The translations under genes and the position numbers were made by a program. A stretch of 64,000 nt of DNA from Aphrocallistes beatrix. Lineage: Eukaryota; Porifera; Hexactinellida; Sceptrulophora; Aphrocallistidae. Location: NCBI GenBank assembly GCA_963281255.1, contig OY725495.1, forward strand, positions 930,001 through 994,000, in the 5' to 3' direction. This document shows, piece after piece, positions 44,415-55,849 of the stretch (position 1 is the first letter of the stretch; the number at the start of each line of letters is the position of its first letter). The notes below the pieces were generated by a model. It saw only the letters and a program-made list of their open reading frames with translations, was not told the DNA's origin and searched no databases.

Positions 44415-45674
44415 CAGTGGGCAAATTAGGGGAAATAGGATCTTTTTTTTGAATCTTGAAATCGATGTTTGATATCAAATTTAGATTCTACACTGTCTGA
44501 AACCTAAGAATTCCAAATTGCAAAAAGAACAACTCATGCATACTCGAGTAATGTTGTGGTTAGCCTGAGTGATCAAGCAATTTTGAATCCTTTCATTTTT
44601 ACACCCAATTTTACTTGTCGCTTAGTTTCTAGAATATAGAAGCCAGCATAATATAATTTACAAGTTATCTTAACAACATGCATTAGATGATATATTCATG
44701 ATACAATAGCGTTACTTCCAGTAGTTTAAAAAAAATTAACATTCAAAATGGTAATACATTCGTTTTGCGAATCATGTCTATATAGTGTAGGAACTTTAGA
44801 GGCGTAGAGAGGCGTGATAAAAGCCGTTAACCAGAGTTACTTTATGCACTTCTGATTGATTTAAAATGCATAGTACAGCCGCACGGTGCCGCACACAATC
44901 AGAAATTACATTTAAGTAGTCAATTGGGTCGAAAAGGTACCACTTCAAAAGTCAAATTTTTTAGTCATGGTTGCCTAAGATTAGCACAAATGAAGCATAA
45001 CAATGATTAATAATTACTAATAAGCATGAAATTGAACGTCAATGATGTTATTTATGAAGAGTTAAATTGTTAAAAAGGGTATGGTAAACAAATAAAATAT
45101 CATCTCACATCTAAATTTACACAATGAACGAATTGATGCTTGGAACTTGCTAATTGAACAAAAACAAAATGTTAGGGAAGCTACAAAATTATTTTTGATG
45201 AAAAATAGCATCTCTGAGAATGAATTTAATTCAGTCAGATCTAAATTTACAAACATAAAGAAAAAATATAGCTATGTGAAAAAAAGGGCTAGTTTAATGG
45301 AATCATATCCCATTTTTTGAGGGATGCCATTTTCATTATGATTAATAATTTATCAAAAAACGCTATGTCATCACTGACAAAATGGAGGCCCTACAAAAGA
45401 ATTAGTTGGCCCTTTCGACTTCTCATGCCCAATAACCCATATGCTCATAATACATATTATGGCTCTATCTTGAATATTTACGCCATTTGATTATGATTAA
45501 TAATTTATCAAAAAAATGCCCTGTCATCACTAACAAAAATAGAGGTCATACAAAAAAATTAGTTGGCCCTTTCGATTTCTCATACCCAATAACCCATATG
45601 CTCATAATACATATTATGGCTCTATCTTGAACACAAATGCCTATTTCCTCTAAATCGCCACTTTTTGCCCACTG
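44415..45674. mobile_element. hAT-like element nested in the Tigger-like MITE
   Basis: Ends CAGTGGGCAAA and the shorter match GCCCACTG, with subterminal GGGGAAATAGG and CCTATTTCCTC; CGTAAC is present on both sides. No transposase is recognised. It contains a tandem duplication of about 155 bp (45335-45487 and 45490-45640). Confidence 0.7.
45335..45640 (+). repeat. Tandem duplication, two units of about 155 bp
   Basis: Both units carry GATTAATAATTTATCAAAAA, TTAGTTGGCCCTTTCGA and CATATGCTCATAATACATA in the same order, with moderate divergence. Confidence 0.85.
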
Positions 45675-46760
45675 TGCGTAACCCCCGCGAACGGCGAGGG
45701 ATACCTGTATATATATATATACACAAACATTAATCGAGTTTTAATAGTAAGGATATATATGTCAGTAATAAATTTCAATGACCTTGCGCATGAGAAGAAA
45801 TTTTGTGAGTGATGTGAATAAGCCTGAATATACTAACCAATCCCTGGTGTGATAGTTGATTCGTATTGCTTGATGTATATCTGAGTAAGGCAAGAGGGCA
45901 GAAATTATGCCATGTTTGGTGTCATAAATACAGACCCATCTGAAATCACCTTCATTACGACCCCAATGAGACTGGTCGGACGAAGGGGCCCTATATCTCC
46001 TATTGGAATGGAGATCCTTACATTATCCCCAGCATAGATAGCCTTCAATCGCTTATTGCTTGACGTTATCATGTCTTCACCCTTTTACACAGCCCACGGA
46101 GGGCGCCCTTGCGATTTGATTGCCTTAGCAGTTCATGTGCACAATACTCATTCCTTGAGCGAAAGTACTGTACGTCTCTATCCCCATATGGCTATATACT
46201 GAATATACAGTCTGTGATATGGAAGCTGAGGGTATCTGAACAGTAGGACACATTTAACCAATGGCATAACTTCACAATTCAGTCCACAATTATCCCAAGC
46301 ATTCCCGTTAAATCGTTTTGGAGCGACATCGGGAAGATACAGTATATCATCTAGGTTAACAAATGGTGTAATATCAGTGTCGTAAGAATCCTCACCAACT
46401 AGTACTGGATGCAGCTCTGAGAGAATCGCTTCATCCAGCTCGTCAGTAGAAGAGAGAGGCGAAGACGGAACTTTAACTTCGGTGTACTCATGGACAGGTT
46501 ATGGGCTATATGAAGAACATGGCTGAGGGTGTTGGTCTATATCCACTTGGTTAGCAACATCGGCCGAAAGAATCGGCACATCCGGCTGACATAGGGTCAT
46601 GCGAGAGAGTGGGGTGAGGGTAGAAGTGCTCGATCGTGGGACAGGTACTGCTATAGTCTCGGTAGTTTGAGTAGAATTCGATGATCTCGCCACCCATCTG
46701 TAGAGCGTTCTCCATATCTTCCTCGATATTGAGCGAGTCTATCAACTCTTGGGTAGCATC

Positions 46761-47141
46761 CAGGGTTGCCGTGGGAATGGGAATCTGTGGGTATTCCCAT
46801 ATGGGATGGGAATGGGAATGACTTTAAGCCTATGGGTATTCCCACATGTGGGTTCTGTGGGTTTTCCTGTGGGTTTCTGTGGGTTTACTTTTGGTATCTG
46901 CAGGCATCTGTCGGGATTCAGTGTGAAATCCTACTTAGGCCTATATAATATCATTGTAAACATAATCTTGTAGTCTATTATTATATTAGTTAGGATCAGC
47001 AAATTCAATTGGTTTTTGTGGGTTTCTATGGGTTTCTGTGGGATTCTGTGGGTTTCTGTGGGATTCTGTGGGTTTTTGTGGGTATTCCCACAGAAATCCT
47101 GTGGGAATGGGTATTGAAATTCCATTCCCACGGCAACCCTG
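46761..47141. mobile_element. hAT MITE with CAGGGTTGCCGTGGGAATGG ends
   Basis: 381 bp, flanked by GTAGCATC at the left and GTAGCATT at the right, an 8-bp duplication with one change. The interior is made of many TGTGGG(T/A)TTC repeats. A short relative is at 60358-60498. It interrupts the integrase remnant. Confidence 0.9.
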
Positions 47142-47708
47142 GTAGCATTAAATCTACAGATAGATCAGGGGGGGGGTCCTCCCAAAGTGTACCTCAAAGG
47201 GAGTACGACCCAGAACAGAATGTTTGTTATTCTTAGTATATAGAACCATAGCCTACTGTATATAAGGCCTCACAATAACTTGCGGATTTGGGACTAGGAA
47301 TGCGGTAGAAGATGGTTGAACTAATACATGAGTTGCCTTAAATCATTAACCAAGCACAATAGAGCTTAGGAATGTATTACAAGCATATATAAATATGGCG
47401 TTAAAGTACCAATATCCATTATTAAAATTAATATTAGTCACCATATGATTGCGCAATAGGTTATATTTGTGACAAATTTAGTGATTTTCAGAGGCCGTTT
47501 AAGGGCAATTCTAAGTGTTTTTATTATAAGATTATTTGCATAGAACTGAGATGTGAATGGGTTAATACAGAAAATTTGGAATATTTTCATGGAATGTCGC
47601 TACATTCCAGTATTGCTATGGAAACGTGTTTTGGTCAGTTGTGGTCATATCTTGAAAACCGCAAGAGCTAGACATTCAAATGTAATTCCATTTGATAGCA
47701 TGTCTAGC

Positions 47709-48904
47709 CAGTGGCGTAGCTAGGGGGGGCGGGGGGCGGCACTTGACCTTGTGTTTCATAAAATATATATTGGTAAACTCATAATTTTGCAAGGTATTTT
47801 GAATTTGAACATGCTTTTTCCAGCTAATACGAGTATGAATAGTATTTTAAATTAATTTCAAATATGAAATTCTAATGGTTTTGTCTAGTCACAATTAAAA
47901 ATATAAATGGGAAAAACACACCACAAATTAAGTTAACAAGCACGCTTCGCTTGCTTGTTAATCCATAAGATATTCGATGTCTTTTAATAAAATTCGGAAT
48001 TCGATTATTACGTCGATAATCAATACAGGCACGCTTCGCTTGCTTGTGCTGCGCGGCTTGCGGACACTACGTGTCCGCAGAGTCGCCCTGCGGGCGCCTG
48101 GAGTCACTCAATCAAACATCTTTTGGAATTCTTTTCCTTTATATAAATATTGTAAACAAAGGTCAACGAATAATTTCCATATGGATCCGAAAATATATTA
48201 TTCTAAATCTACAGCACTAAAACCCCCATGCCAACCGTTGGAAGCTAGTTTCTAGCCTATTTTTGTAATTTGTTTACTTTATGTATCTATTGTGAACAAA
48301 AGTAAACAAATAATTTATCATGTACATCTGAAAATATGATATTCGATATCTACACCCCTGAAAACCCCATGTCAACAGTTGAAAGCTAGTCCAGCATTAT
48401 TTTCAAAATTCATCAAATGGTGTGAAAATATGTATATAAAGGTGTGAAAATATGCACATAATCTTTTTTTATTGCTATACATTATAATACATTTAAGATA
48501 TCAAACATAAATTGTGGCTTTGAAGTATTAATAACAATGACGATCTATTATCATTGTTGTTAATACTTCAAAAATTTCATACTTGTACAATGATTTCTAT
48601 TGTGATAGTATAGTCATTTATTTTGTATAGAAAAGGTGTGAAAAATTGTTTTCCATTTTTTTTGCAGAGATGTGAAAATTTCGCTTAGATCTTGGAACTT
48701 ATCGTAGTCATATCATTTGACACCTACATGCCAATTTTCACACCTCTATGACTTCCCAATTCTTCAATCAATTCGGACAAACACAAAAAAATCCTAGCAT
48801 TTTAATATATAAGATACACTTGCCAAGTTGAGGTAGAAATATGTGTTGAGGGGCGGCATGAAATACATCCGCCCCGGGCGACATAGGTGTAAGCTACGCC
48901 TCTG
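47709..48904. mobile_element. hAT element in the fold-back loop, perfect 8-bp duplication
   Basis: 1196 bp with ends CAGTGGCGTAGC and GCTACGCCTCTG, flanked by identical TGTCTAGC copies (47701-47708 and 48905-48912). No transposase is recognised; inside are family A hairpin blocks and an old GGTGTGAAAA repeat (48140-48480). Confidence 0.93.
47940..48115 (+). repeat. Family A hairpin blocks (one partial, one full)
   Basis: A truncated CACGCTTCGCTTGCTTG at about 47940 and a full block at 48010-48110 with stem TGCGGACAC/GTGTCCGCA and stem GCGCC-type after it. Compared with the GGCGGACAC/GTGTCCGCC stem of the copies at 43480 and 62030, the outer pair changes from G-C to T-A on both sides. Confidence 0.75.
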
Positions 48905-49577
48905 TGTCTAGCTCTTGCGCTTTTCAAGATATGACCACAACTGACCAAAACACGTTTCCATAGCAACACTGGAATATAGCGACATTCCATGAAAATATTC
49001 CAAATTTTCTGTATTAACCCATTCACATCTCAGTTCTAAGCGAATAATCTTATAAATAAAAACACTTAGAAGTGCCTTTAAACGGCCTTTTTTCACAAAA
49101 AAATTGTCACAAATATAACCTATTGCGCAACGGATATGGGAATTTTGACACCATATTTATATATGCTGGTAATACATTCTTAAGCTCTATTGTGCTTTGC
49201 TAATTATTTAAGGCAACTCCTGTATTAGTTCAACCATCTTCTACCGCATCCCTAGTCCCAAATCTGCAAGTTACTGTGAGGCTTTATATACAGTAGGCTA
49301 TGATAGAACATATTTTAATTCACCCACCCAATGATTCATTTGCTTTTTCAATGATCTGAGACGGGCAAAGAGGAGCTTCTCGACATCCTGGTTGACTCGC
49401 TCAATGCTTCCTTGATCTGTGGTATTCTATAAGGCCTTCCATGTACGAACTGTGTGCTCTTCCACTCATTGCACAGTGTCGTATTCAGCATGTTATTAGT
49501 AAATTCGCCTCCGTTATCTGTCTGGAAGATGTGAGGTGCTCCATGTTCACAGAAAATAGAGATCAGGTGTTAGCATA

Positions 49578-51332
49578 CCAGGCCGGCGAGAGCAAAACCC
49601 GGGCCCAGGACTGACATGTATACGGGCCGGCCCCCTTCCCTAAATTAACAAATTTGTGTCAATTACGTGAAATATGTGAATGATAGCTTGCAGGTTTACT
49701 TTTTAGATACGCTTATTATGAAAGTTATTGTCTATTGTACAGTTGTAACGGTAGTACAGTACAATACTATATAATTGTTATCGCAAGACATGACCAGCTC
49801 GGTCATATACGCTACAATCTACAACGCAACGTCTACAATTTATACGAAAACTATTATTATTTGATCATTCACTTTACATCGAAGACACTTTACGACAACC
49901 TAACTTTTCTGGCCTTGCTGTTGGCAAAATCGTCAATTAGTGCCTCAAAGCTCTGCTGACGTGCAAAGTCTGAATTAAGAAAGATCTGGCCCATCGTCGA
50001 CCGAAGATCGTCTTTTAGAGCGGCCAATCCACTGAAGGACCGTTCCGCTCCAGCAACTGAGACAGGTGAGGTGCAAAAGAGACGGAGTGCCACGCAGACA
50101 TTTGGAAATAGTCCATCTAAATTCTCTTCCGACAGGAGGTTAAGAAGATCCAGAGGGGACACCTAAAAAACGAAAAAGGAGACGGAAGAGGTTTTTTGAC
50201 GAATCGGATGTGTCTGACGAAACCGTCGAGATGGATGAGGACGATGACGACCCCGACCGCAATAATGATGCTTGCAGATTGTACAAGTCACAGGTTTTTG
50301 ACAGACTTATTGATAGCTTATTGAGGGAAATGAAAAACCGTTACGATGTAGTTCGCAGTCTAGATGCAAATTTCGGCTTCCTGTGGAAGTACCTGTCCAT
50401 GAAAGAGGAGGAAGTTCAAGCCCAAGCATTAACGTTTGCTGTAGAATACGCCGTGGATGTCTCGGAGGAACTTGTAGGCGAAATGTTGCACTTGAAAGCT
50501 ATCCACAGGGAAAATCTTGGAAAGGACATCTCCACATCTCAATGTTCAACCCTCCTGCCACAGCTTTGCATTCCGCCAGAATTGAAGACCACTTTGCTTT
50601 CAAGTTCTCCAGATCACGGATAAGGCCATCTATGTTCTCCACTTCAACATCTAGGGTTCGCTTCGCATTTGCAAAATTTTGCTTCGGTAGTCGATTGTAG
50701 TCAAAGCCTTGAACCAGATTGAGGACATCAGGATGCATTTGAAAGAGGATATGTAATTAATGCAACCCTGAACTTCAGCCATAGCTTCGGCGGCGAGATT
50801 AAACTCTAAGAGGGCGTGCAAAGCTCTCTTCAATCCAGGCAGATGGGCAGCGAACTACTGTCAGAACAAGATTGTTCCAGTGTGAGCTCACAATCAAATC
50901 GCGAAGTAGACGTATCGTCAACATCAGCAGCATCACTTTCTAAAGAAATCATAACTGCATCATCAACACAAGTAGAGCATTCTCCGCCTGGGATCAAAAA
51001 TCTGGAAAGTGATCTCTGCCCTCGTTTGGCACTTTTTCCCCCTTACAATCTTCTCCTTTCTCTTCTTGCTCCCCGACTTATGATGGTAAGAATCCATTCT
51101 TTCATTCACCAGCCAAATGCGCGCTAATACTCTAATAAGCGAGAGAAACACACCGTCAAATATAAGAGGTATTTCGTAGGTACATATAATGGCTTCAACA
51201 TTTCATTGGTCCGCATTGCAGTTACGCCAGTCACCCTAAGACTGAAGTCGCAACGGGCACGCGGCCGGCTTTGCCGGGCCCCTTGCAAGGTCCCGGGCCC
51301 TGGGTATTTTGCCCCCCCTCTCGCCGGCCTTG
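49578..51332 (-). mobile_element. ZMYM-type hAT element with broken transposase
   Basis: Ends CCAGGCCGGCGAGAG and its near-complement, flanked by TTAGCATA and TTCGCATA (8 bp, one change). Minus-strand transposase pieces: SGSKKRKEK start near 51100; RALHALLEFNLAAEAMAEV near 50780-50833; KILQMRSEP; GGLN near 50530; and the hAT dimerisation end SVAGAERSFSGLAALKDDLR at 49890-50162. The stretch 50163 to about 50530 is in the opposite orientation (plus-strand frame with a DEDDDDPDRNN acidic run and YKSQVFDRLIDSL), so part of the gene has been inverted in place. Inactive. Confidence 0.85.
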
Positions 51333-51466
51333 TTCGCATACCTCTACAACTGACTTCGTTTCAAGCGCTCTCAGCACAATAAACTTGCTAAAGCAGTCCT
51401 GGTAATTGAGGATGTATTTGTACCCGTTATCCTCCTGCATTCGTAAATCTATCAGGTCAGACTGTG

Positions 51467-52102
51467 CAGTCTAGAGTGTTCCCAAAATTTCAAAAGTGTG
51501 CATTTTTAAATGTATACCGTTCAAATTGCTTACTTTGGGCACCAAATATATTCACCATAAAAAAATCAGGCAATTCGGAGATTATTTAATGGTCGCGCAA
51601 GGTATGCTTCCCCTCGTACAGATTCAGAATGGGATTTATCCGGTTTGGGGATTAAAATTGCAAAAAACGTACTTCTGATACGCAAAGAAACTAGCAACTT
51701 CATTTTTGAGATTTTTAAGGAGCTAATACTACATTTTATTGGCCTGAAATCTACCGGTTTGGAGTTATTGGTGAAACCAGTTGAAATCTCTGAACCGGTA
51801 GATTTCAGGTCATTAAAATGTTTATTAGCTAATATAAAACCGCCCCTTAATATCTCAAATATAAAGTTACATATGGTATATAAGTATATTTGCGTATGAG
51901 CAGTACGCCTTTTGCAAATTTAAACCTCAAACCGGACAAATCCAATTATATATCAGCACTTGAGGAAGCCTACCTTGCGCGACTACTAAATCAGCTCCAA
52001 ATTGCTTGAATTTTATATAGTGGACATTTGGTGATTAAAGTAAACTATTTGAATGGTGTGCATCGAAAGATTCAAACTTGAAATTTTTGAAACACTATAC
52101 TG
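51467..52102. mobile_element. MITE between integrase zinc finger and core
   Basis: Imperfect ends CAGTCTAGAGTGTT and AACACTATACTG with AAAATTTCAA just inside. It separates the HHCC piece from the first Asp piece of the integrase. Internal inverted copies of GAAATCTACCGGTTT occur near 51750 and 51800. Confidence 0.65.
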
Positions 52103-52341
52103 TGCACGCTGTCCAACAGTTTGAGGAATGATTGGCTTGTGAACAATCCTTTTTCGTAGTCACCTTCCCCTTCTTCTCCTGGCATGTAGGGCAGAATCAT
52201 AAAAATGATTCCAAGATCGAGCGAGTAATGTGCAGTTTATTCTTTTCCAAATAGCCCCACACTCTAAACCTCCCTGCATGACAGATGTTGTCGTGTGCTT
52301 TGCAGAGAGTCTCGTAAACATCTTCCTTGGCAACTACTAAT

Positions 52342-52344
<3 letters not shown>

Positions 52345-52374
<30 letters not shown>
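52345..52374 (+). repeat. (TC)n microsatellite
   Basis: About 30 bases of CT repeat inside the integrase zinc-finger region; on the coding strand it makes an artificial Arg-Glu run. Confidence 0.95.
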
Positions 52375-52376
<2 letters not shown>

Positions 52377-52474
52377 AAATACTGCAGCTTGACAAAATCT
52401 TGACAAAATCACCAAACTGACAGACGTTGTACTTCTCTGCTGCTCGGAGTTGGGTGCTTTTGCCAAAATCCTCA

Positions 52475-52882
52475 GAAGAATTAACTAACAAACTTATAAT
52501 TCTTCAATATCCCCACGGGTTAAAGGCTGCTTAGATTTGTGGAGTTGGTCTAACTCCCCGTAAAATGTAGAGGCTGTTGGAAGTGCGATGGTGATGGCAA
52601 GTACAGTCGGGCAACTTCAAATTATATACTGCAAAATCCACTTCATACGATAGGCATAGTTAAAATGCAACTAAAATTACATTCCTGCAATTACTTTATC
52701 CGTTGCCAAGTACTTACAGTTCTCAATATTTAGAATGTAGTTATGGACAATCCAAACTCGATAAATTCATTAGCTGATTACTTGATTCAGAATGATTGTA
52801 GCCTGTGAAACTACTTTTTCTATCCAATAATGGATAAAAGAGCTTGTATTAGTTATTTATTAGTAATAAATTGATTAATACC
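52475..52882. other. Upstream flank of integrase remnant
   Basis: Minus-strand residues (ALPTASTFYGELDQLHKSKQ, about 52510-52595) look like the end of another ORF of the same element. No further feature to 52882. Confidence 0.3.
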
Positions 52883-53435
52883 ATCCTTAATATTAAAACT
52901 CGATTATTGTGTATTTATATACGTATATATAAGAGCGCTTCGCTTGCTTGCGCTGCGCGGCTGGCGGACACTGTGTCCGCCGGAGGCGCCCTTCGGGAGC
53001 CTGGGGTCGTATTGATTAATTATAAGTGAGATAACATATCTAAATTTGTCTGTCTTACTGGTAAAATCGATATCACTCGATATCGATTTTATCAGTAAGA
53101 CAGACAAATATATTGACAGACAATTATATTTTTGATGCGTAATGATGACGTCATAACACAGTGATGAGTCATCATTTTCTGATGATATTTGTATCACATG
53201 TGAAGAATATTAATATACACATTCTATTAAAATATCAGCCTTCTATAATCTAAAATGGCTGAGTTAGGTGGAAAAACAGAAATTTTAATTATAAAAAGGT
53301 GACAATGATGTCATAGTTCCATGATGAGTCGACATTTTCGTCTGAGGTCAGAACTTAGTGGAGCCATAGCCAAAAAGACTCACATGCCAAAAATCAGCTT
53401 TCTGTACCTGGCAGTTTCTTCAATCAATTCGTTAC

Positions 53436-53491
<56 letters not shown>

Positions 53492-53501
53492 TATATATAT
53501 A
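52883..53501 (+). repeat. Family A repeat, most complete copy
   Basis: Starts with ATCCTTAATATTAAAACTCG, the inverted match of the family's 3' end (CGAGTTTTAATAGTAAGGAT at 45732 and 62519), so the family has terminal inverted repeats of about 25-30 bases. Then the GC hairpin block (52928-53008), the body with a local palindrome (TATCACTCGATATCGAT region), and a 62-base (AT)n tract (53439-53500). Its 3' end is replaced by inserted MITEs. Confidence 0.85.
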
Positions 53502-53957
53502 CTGCCTGAACAAAAGTATTCGTACACCCCATAATTCCCCATGCAAATAGTTATAATACTGATTTATTTAGCGAGTCAAGGTATTTAATAAGAGATACAC
53601 TTAATTTGACTTCAAATTCGAATTCTCCATATTCTAATTACCCCACTTTATAAGCTTTTAACTCAATTACTCTCAATTACGCATTTGCTATCCTATAGCA
53701 CATATCACGAGTTATCACCATTGTAGATGATGGCATAAGTGGTACGAGGTGGCACAGTCTGAGAATATGTAACCTTGTGGGAGATTAATCGAGTGGAAAG
53801 ATCATAAAATGAGTAATTCGAATATGGAGAATTCGAATTTGAAGTTAAATTAAGCGTATCTCTAACCAATTAAATACCTTGACTCGCTAAATAAATCAGT
53901 ATTATAACTATTTGTATGGGAAATTATGGGGTGTACGAATACTTTGTTCAGGCAGTG
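53502..53957. mobile_element. Tc1-like MITE at the (AT)n tract
   Basis: Ends CTGCCTGAACAAAAGTATTCG and CACTGCCTGAACAAAGTATTCG (complement), long inverted arms, TA flanks supplied by the microsatellite. Related to 36442-36935. Confidence 0.88.
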
Positions 53958-53963
53958 TATATA

Positions 53964-54441
53964 CACCAAGGGGACAAAAGTATTTGAACACTTCATTATT
54001 TCACATACAAATTGAACTAAAATGGGTTTATTCATGAAGAGGATTACTTCTAAATAGTATGGGATGCAGCTAATCGGATTCTAGATTTGAATAATACACA
54101 TTCGAATTAGTCACAGTTGAATTTTTCTAATTAATCATTCATTCCTAACTTTTTGTAATTATCAATCAGTGCTACTTTATGCCGCATATGCCCATTTTAA
54201 CCACTAGACATGATGGCAAAGAATTACGTATGGTGGCTCAGGCTGATACGATTGTTCATTAAGATGAGTAATTTATTAGATATGTTCAACTATGACTAAT
54301 TCGAATTTGTAGATTTCGAATCTGAAATCAGACTTTTAGTATCTCTTAGAATTTAAACGTATTGCCCTTCATGAAAAGATTCAATTTAGTACTATTTGTA
54401 TGTGGGAAAGAATCAAGTATTCAAATACTTTTGTCCGGTTG
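53964..54441. mobile_element. Second Tc1-like MITE next to the first
   Basis: Ends CACCAAGGGGACAAAAGTATTTG and CAACCGGACAAAAGTATTTG (complement), TA flanks, six bases after the previous MITE. Arms share ACATACAAATTGAACTAAA-like sequence with the right side in reverse. Confidence 0.82.
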
Positions 54442-55610
54442 TACGTATATATATATATCCTTACTATTAAAACTCGGCACCTACCCTGTGAGCTACATCT
54501 TTCTGTTGTGCACCAGCTTCCAGCATGCCCGATTGATTTAGAACGGACTGAAATACCATAATCTCCGACATTCATTTTGATACGATTGATAAATGATCAG
54601 AAATTTTTATAATAATCGAGGATAAATGATAGTAAATCGTTGTCGATAATGCGTAAGAATATGAAAGCTGTGATTATCTTATGAGAGGAGTGAGATCTAA
54701 CTCTGTGAATTTGATATCTATATGTTTGTTGGTTCTATTAGAATAGGTGTCAAGACTTGAAACACCCTGTAGATAAAACAAAAATATACACAATTAAACA
54801 CGGATTTCAATAAACATAATTCTATAGTAATAGAAGTTTATAAGTACCGTATATGCTAGGATAACTCCATCTACCACCATTAAAATTAATATTTCAGATA
54901 GAAGAAAAATTTGAGTTAATATAACCACACGAGTGATTCGATAAATGGTAGAAGTGAAGAAGTTGCTGTCAAGCTCGATTCTAAGTGTTAGAAAATACTT
55001 TGAACGCCCTCTTTGCGGGGAAGAAATATTCAAATATTGCATTTGGTATTTTGTGAATAAAACAAATCAATCCCTTTAACTTCAGGCTTTACAAAAACAG
55101 TGTCATATGCTCCCATGGCAGAGATTTCCCATTCTGAATCAAATTTCCGTTAGAAAACATAAATTTTGACTTTTTTTTATATTGAAGCGCCTTCCTAACA
55201 TTGAAATATTACATCTATTATTTGGATTCCTAAGCATGGTCTGTAAAATGTAAAGTACTCAGATTCTCCTTGCCGGGGAATTTTCCCTAGAACTTGCAGA
55301 TCTATACAAAAAGAATTGTAACAATATGCACTGTAATGTCATCATATTCAAATTCATAGTCGCCGAACTGAGGCCCTTTCCTTTTACTCGAACACTTGAT
55401 GTTCTATGTTCTATTTTCATGCAACATTCTGCATCAAAATTATATTAATTATTACGATAACGATAAGCATTATCAAAAATACGATCAAGCCATTAAAATA
55501 GACAGTAGAAAGTCATCTTTATTGAATACGTCATTCAACAATCAATACACACTTACAAATTAATAAATTATCACAGGATTATTATGTAAAAATGCAGAAT
55601 AAATTTGATG
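54442..55610. other. Intergenic stretch with a family A terminus
   Basis: ATCCTTACTATTAAAACTCG at about 54458 is a family A end without its body. TGAAACACCCTGTA near 54760 is a lone end of the CAGGGTGTTTCA transposon type seen at 18681. No gene recognised. Confidence 0.45.
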
Positions 55611-55612
55611 TA

Positions 55613-55770
55613 CCGTATTGCTTTGAATAAGCGCCCGGGCGCTTATTTATTTCGTGCACCCTTTAGACCCGGCGCTCTTTTTTGTTTACTACATTGACTG
55701 GCACTTTTATTTTTGCCACAACTGAGAACTAAAATGCCCCGGCGTCCGACGCTTATTCAGGGAAATACGG
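55613..55770. mobile_element. MITE with CCGTATT...AATACGG ends
   Basis: 158 bp, TA on both sides, ends CCGTATTGCTTTGAATAAGCGC and GCTTATTCAGGGAAATACGG. The GC-rich centre contains CCCGGGCGCTTATT, a repeat of the subterminal motif. Confidence 0.85.
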
Positions 55771-55849
55771 TAATTAGTTCAATTTAAACAAAAGATTTCA
55801 CAAATAGGTATATAGAATCAAAATTATTAAATAAGCACAAAATTCAGGC

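Larger units (their letters stand above)
43969..45707. mobile_element. Tigger-like MITE in the (AT)n tract
   Basis: Ends CAGGCAGCCCTCGCCGTTCGCG (43971) and CGCGAACGGCGAGGGATACCTG (to 45707), with internal copies of GCCGTTCGCGA and CCATTCGCGA typical of Tigger/pogo subterminal repeats. The microsatellite surrounds it. It is itself interrupted at 44415-45674. Confidence 0.8.
43436..45755 (+). repeat. Family A repeat, full copy split by nested insertion
   Basis: Hairpin block (43446-43525), body, (AT)n tract starting at 43940, then after an insertion (43969-45707) the end of the tract and the terminal repeat CGAGTTTTAATAGTAAGGAT at about 45732-45751. Non-coding; open frames in it are incidental. 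Confidence 0.8.
47247..49312. mobile_element. Fold-back element, 2.07 kb, inserted in integrase
   Basis: Inverted arms of about 460 bases (47247-47700 and 48905-49312) with ends CATAGCCTACTGTATATA and the near-complement, flanked by ATAGAAC on both sides (47240-47246 and 49313-49319). Related to 34985-38396. The loop is replaced by a hAT insertion (47709-48904). The 7-bp flank fits an insertion into the integrase frame. Confidence 0.88.
45890..52470 (-). pseudogene. Integrase of a gypsy/KRAB-A-type element, split by four insertions
   Basis: Minus-strand pieces in order. 52470-52103: HHCC zinc-binding start (AHDNICHAGRF with the CPTC pair in a shifted frame). 51466-51335: first catalytic Asp region (SDLIDLRMQEDNGYKYILNY). 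49577-49313: QTDNGGEF (second Asp) and, in another frame, GSIERVNQDVEK (catalytic Glu). 47246-47142: LGRTPFEVHFG. 46760-45890: an acidic linker, then the SH3-like end with AIYAGDNVRISIP and LIGVVMK. Integrases join element DNA to host DNA. Gaps are filled by elements at 46761-47141, 47247-49312, 49578-51332 and 51467-52102; at 47247-49312 removing the insert leaves the frame open. Additional shifts and a (TC)n tract show it is long dead. Confidence 0.8.
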
